Assembly (NCBI GenBank): GCA_905147135.1
Contig: LR990050.1
Coordinates: 10,972,001-11,036,000, forward strand
Reading direction: 5' to 3'
Source: Blastobasis lacticolella
Taxonomy: Eukaryota; Arthropoda; Insecta; Lepidoptera; Blastobasidae
Length of the DNA: 64,000 bases
Positions within the stretch are counted from its first letter, which is position 1; the number at the start of each line of letters is the position of its first letter. A program made the position numbers and the translations under genes. The notes under the pieces are model-generated. The model did not search any database, was not told the DNA's origin, and saw only the letters and a list, made by a program, of their open reading frames with translations. Shown here piece after piece: positions 61,611 through 64,000 of the stretch.

Positions 61611-62465
61611 TTTTATTACCTAATGTATATCTTTTTATATGTGCAGTCTGTGGCCCGGATATTCTTTTCCGTTAGTTCAATAACGCGTTCAGGATCGCGT
61701 CAAGTATCGCTAGAGACTTTCTAGTTAAAAAAGTGGAGAAAATCCTGAAGAGACTGTTTCTACGGAACAGTGCGTAAGCGTTGCGGATCCCTTGTGCGTC
61801 GACTGAGAGCAGGCTCCAACAGCATCCTGGTTGGGCATGGAAATATCAATATTTTCCTAATTTTTCACTTACGGTGGTGCCAATGTAATTTAAAGAATAC
61901 TGAATATTTATGCAAAAATCCTAATTGAAAATCTTTCGACTCCAGACCAGCGGTTTACAAAAATAGAGCCCCTATGCATGATCGTGAACAGACTGGACTA
62001 CGATAAGCGTATGTTATAATTGCGTGTTTTTTTTAAATAAATTAATGCCTTTTTATAACTCTTAGTCATTTTAATAAACAACTTGTTGTAATGATTAAAT
62101 ATTATAAATTTACAAATATTACAAGCGATATTGTTATCGCGAAACGGCACGAACGCAATGACGACCCCATACCATTCTCGCCGAACGCTCACGTCTGTCT
62201 GTGCTCGAATTTGTTTTTCCCTTGTTGGCCTCAACAACCATCAGAGAAAGTACCGTACTCAACAGTGACGCTGTTTAAATTATCTGCAGATCAGGTCAGA
62301 TGATGATCCTTATAATATTCTTTCCATCAAACATGCTACTTTAAATTTAATTAACTTACACATACCATCTTTATGAATGGCAGAACAACAACACAAAACC
62401 GGTAATTCTAGAAGTCGTCAACTATAATGAATACTCAATATTTTTTTCATCTAACCATAAAACCT
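61611..62465. other. AT-rich non-coding DNA
   Basis: No supported gene. A T-run (62028-62035) and AT-rich sequence dominate. Confidence 0.5.
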
Positions 62466-63170
62466 GGCAGATTATCATACGGCTGACCGGTCGGGCTTCC
62501 ACGCCATTAACCAGTTCTTGGGTCCAATCATTTTAGGACTAAAAGCATTGTGGCTTACCTCCGCAGGCCTATATTTAAGGGCGACTGCAATAAAAGCACA
62601 TCGCTGTCCGGGCCATTCCCGCACGACTGTGCAAGATAAATGGACGGCACGGAGCGCGCGCGCCGAAGGAGACGCGTTCTCACGGCCCGAGCCTGCGTTT
62701 CTTTCTTTTTGTTTCATCTGGACCGGAGTTAGAGGTCGGCCCGTACGAGCGGCTAGAGTGACCGCTGCACGCGCGATCGCCGCGATAAAACCCGTGCGAC
62801 ACCCGCCCGCGCCTACCTGCCGCGCGCGCCCGACGTTTACACATCACTCGGCCGTAACACCGTTGTCTTTCACTGATTCACAAGCTATTAAAATAATGCC
62901 GCGAAAGGAGGCTCTCGTCGCGAGAAAGGTCTCGTACGTTTGTAAACTGGTTGTGGGCTCGCGCGTTAATTAGGCACGGCTCTCGCGCGGCGCAACACCT
63001 CTGCTCATTATTTACCGCTTCATTAAGAGCTCACTCACGACGAGCGCCTGTCAAAATCTCACCGAACGCCCGTCCGCCGCCGTCTCGAATATCGCAGCAT
63101 TGTCCTACAATAACGCTGTCGTCAACCCCGTTAATTGACTTAGCCGCCTCTTCTGCACGGAATCTATCTT
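62466..63170. promoter_or_regulatory. Long CpG-rich island
   Basis: A GC-rich zone at 62640-62860 (gcacggagcgcgcgcgccga, 62647) with moderate GC to 63100. The 151-aa plus frame at 62518-62973 is Ala/Arg/Pro-rich with no domain and is opposed by a minus frame. Regulatory potential is inferred from composition only. Confidence 0.22.
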
Positions 63171-64000
63171 TACACAAAACACTCGAAAAATAGACACTCA
63201 TTTCCGTTCCTAAAATCGAAACAAAGTCATGTTACACAACGATTCATTGGCTTGCCGCAAGATTTCGTTCGACAAAAACAATACGAGTGTAAGCTCATTT
63301 CGGTAACGCGCGGAAATGATGCACTTTAGATATAATAGCGCCTGCACGAGATTACAAACAATAAGATACTCTCAGTAATGATGATTGATTTCGAAAAATC
63401 AATCCATTGTACAGTTACAAAATAACCACAAAACACCCATCTATATTATCCACCTATGCAATAATAGTTGTTACTTTTGCTACTAGTATTGCATACAAAA
63501 GTTTAGATCCATACAAATAATTACAGTACCTATTGCTAAGATAAAATTATTTCCCTAGCAACATTTACAAAGCAGCCGGCGAGCGGCGGACATTTTAAAA
63601 GCCATTTAAGGGCAAACTCTGCGTGCCCACGGCATTGTGATTTCTGTACACGTTTTAATGAATTCGTCCTTCCTCCGAACGTTCCTCGGCCGCTATTCAA
63701 AAGAAAATTACAGTCGAGAGGCTCCTCGAAACAAACCCTTTCGGAGTCACGCTCCGTTCTCGCTAAACTTGGACCAATTATTTCTGCTCTTTTTTGCTTA
63801 TTCCTTTATGTTAGAGGTCATTATAGTGGCGTCAGTTGGCGAGCGTTCGAGCGGCCACCGCGCCATATGTTCCCAGCCGAACCTTTAAATTTAGTCGTGA
63901 CGGTGAAGTTCGGATAATTGATTAATGGGCTCTCCGGGGCGGACGTGTTTAAGCGCGCGATCATCGTTTTTTTGTCGGAATCCCTGGTAATGATACGTTT
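63171..64000. other. Non-coding DNA to the window edge
   Basis: AT-rich to 63570, then a GC-richer patch at 63575-63960. No exon, repeat or RNA gene is recognised at the right edge. Confidence 0.45.

Noticed and set aside
62518..62973. 151-aa Ala/Arg/Pro-rich open frame
   Set aside because: Explained by GC bias. It is opposed by a minus frame and shows no recognisable domain or splice sites.

Overview
The window looks like non-coding DNA from an insect nuclear genome, most likely a butterfly or moth. There are no operons and no closely packed open reading frames. AT-rich sequence alternates with short GC/CpG-rich islands. The repeats are types I associate with Lepidoptera: a tRNA-headed SINE with an AAAT tail, short Helitron-like elements ending CTAG-T, TA-flanked MITEs, decayed LINE 3' ends, and the dispersed 'cacctgatgg(t/a)aagtgg' repeat. 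These assignments rest on recalled consensus patterns, since no search could be run.

Only one protein-coding segment is well supported: a first coding exon on the + strand, 48167-48294. It has an in-frame upstream stop, a good ATG context, a 42-codon reading frame and a strong splice donor (AAG|GTAAGG). A CpG-rich promoter-like and 5' UTR region precedes it (about 47760-48166). The gene could not be named. On this model everything to the right, up to 64000, is a first intron of at least 15.7 kb with no second exon visible. Everything to the left is upstream or intergenic DNA, or a further 5' intron. Such a layout is common around developmental regulators, but that is inference.

Layout. 1-85: long hairpin. 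86-6060: AT-rich, with an inverted pair of one dispersed repeat (2656-2801 and 4579-4715). 6065-8590: two LINE 3'-end-like fragments. 8590-17700: alternating GC-rich islands. 17713-18690: large decayed repeat. 20055-20262: Helitron-like element. 23125-23462: LINE-like fragments. 27796-28170: RTE-like reverse-transcriptase fragment. 31687-32606: young, complete, non-autonomous LTR element with a tRNA-Trp primer site. 32744-33190: older mosaic of direct and inverted repeats. 36685-37110: SINE and MITE. 40600-40860: CpG island. 41851-42260: MITE followed closely by a second Helitron-like copy. 47760-48294: promoter and exon. 48851-49230: two SINEs tail to tail. 49231-61340: intron-like DNA with scattered islands. 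61345-61610: SINE on the - strand. 61611-64000: more islands.

The most informative single object is the 920-bp LTR element. Its two 266-bp LTRs differ at one base, it has 4-bp target duplications, and an exact 18-nt match to the 3' end of tRNA-Trp makes it a CsRn1-type Gypsy derivative. No convincing new multi-gene system is present. The open points are the identity of the exon's gene, the 85-base hairpin, and which CpG/homeodomain-motif islands are enhancers.
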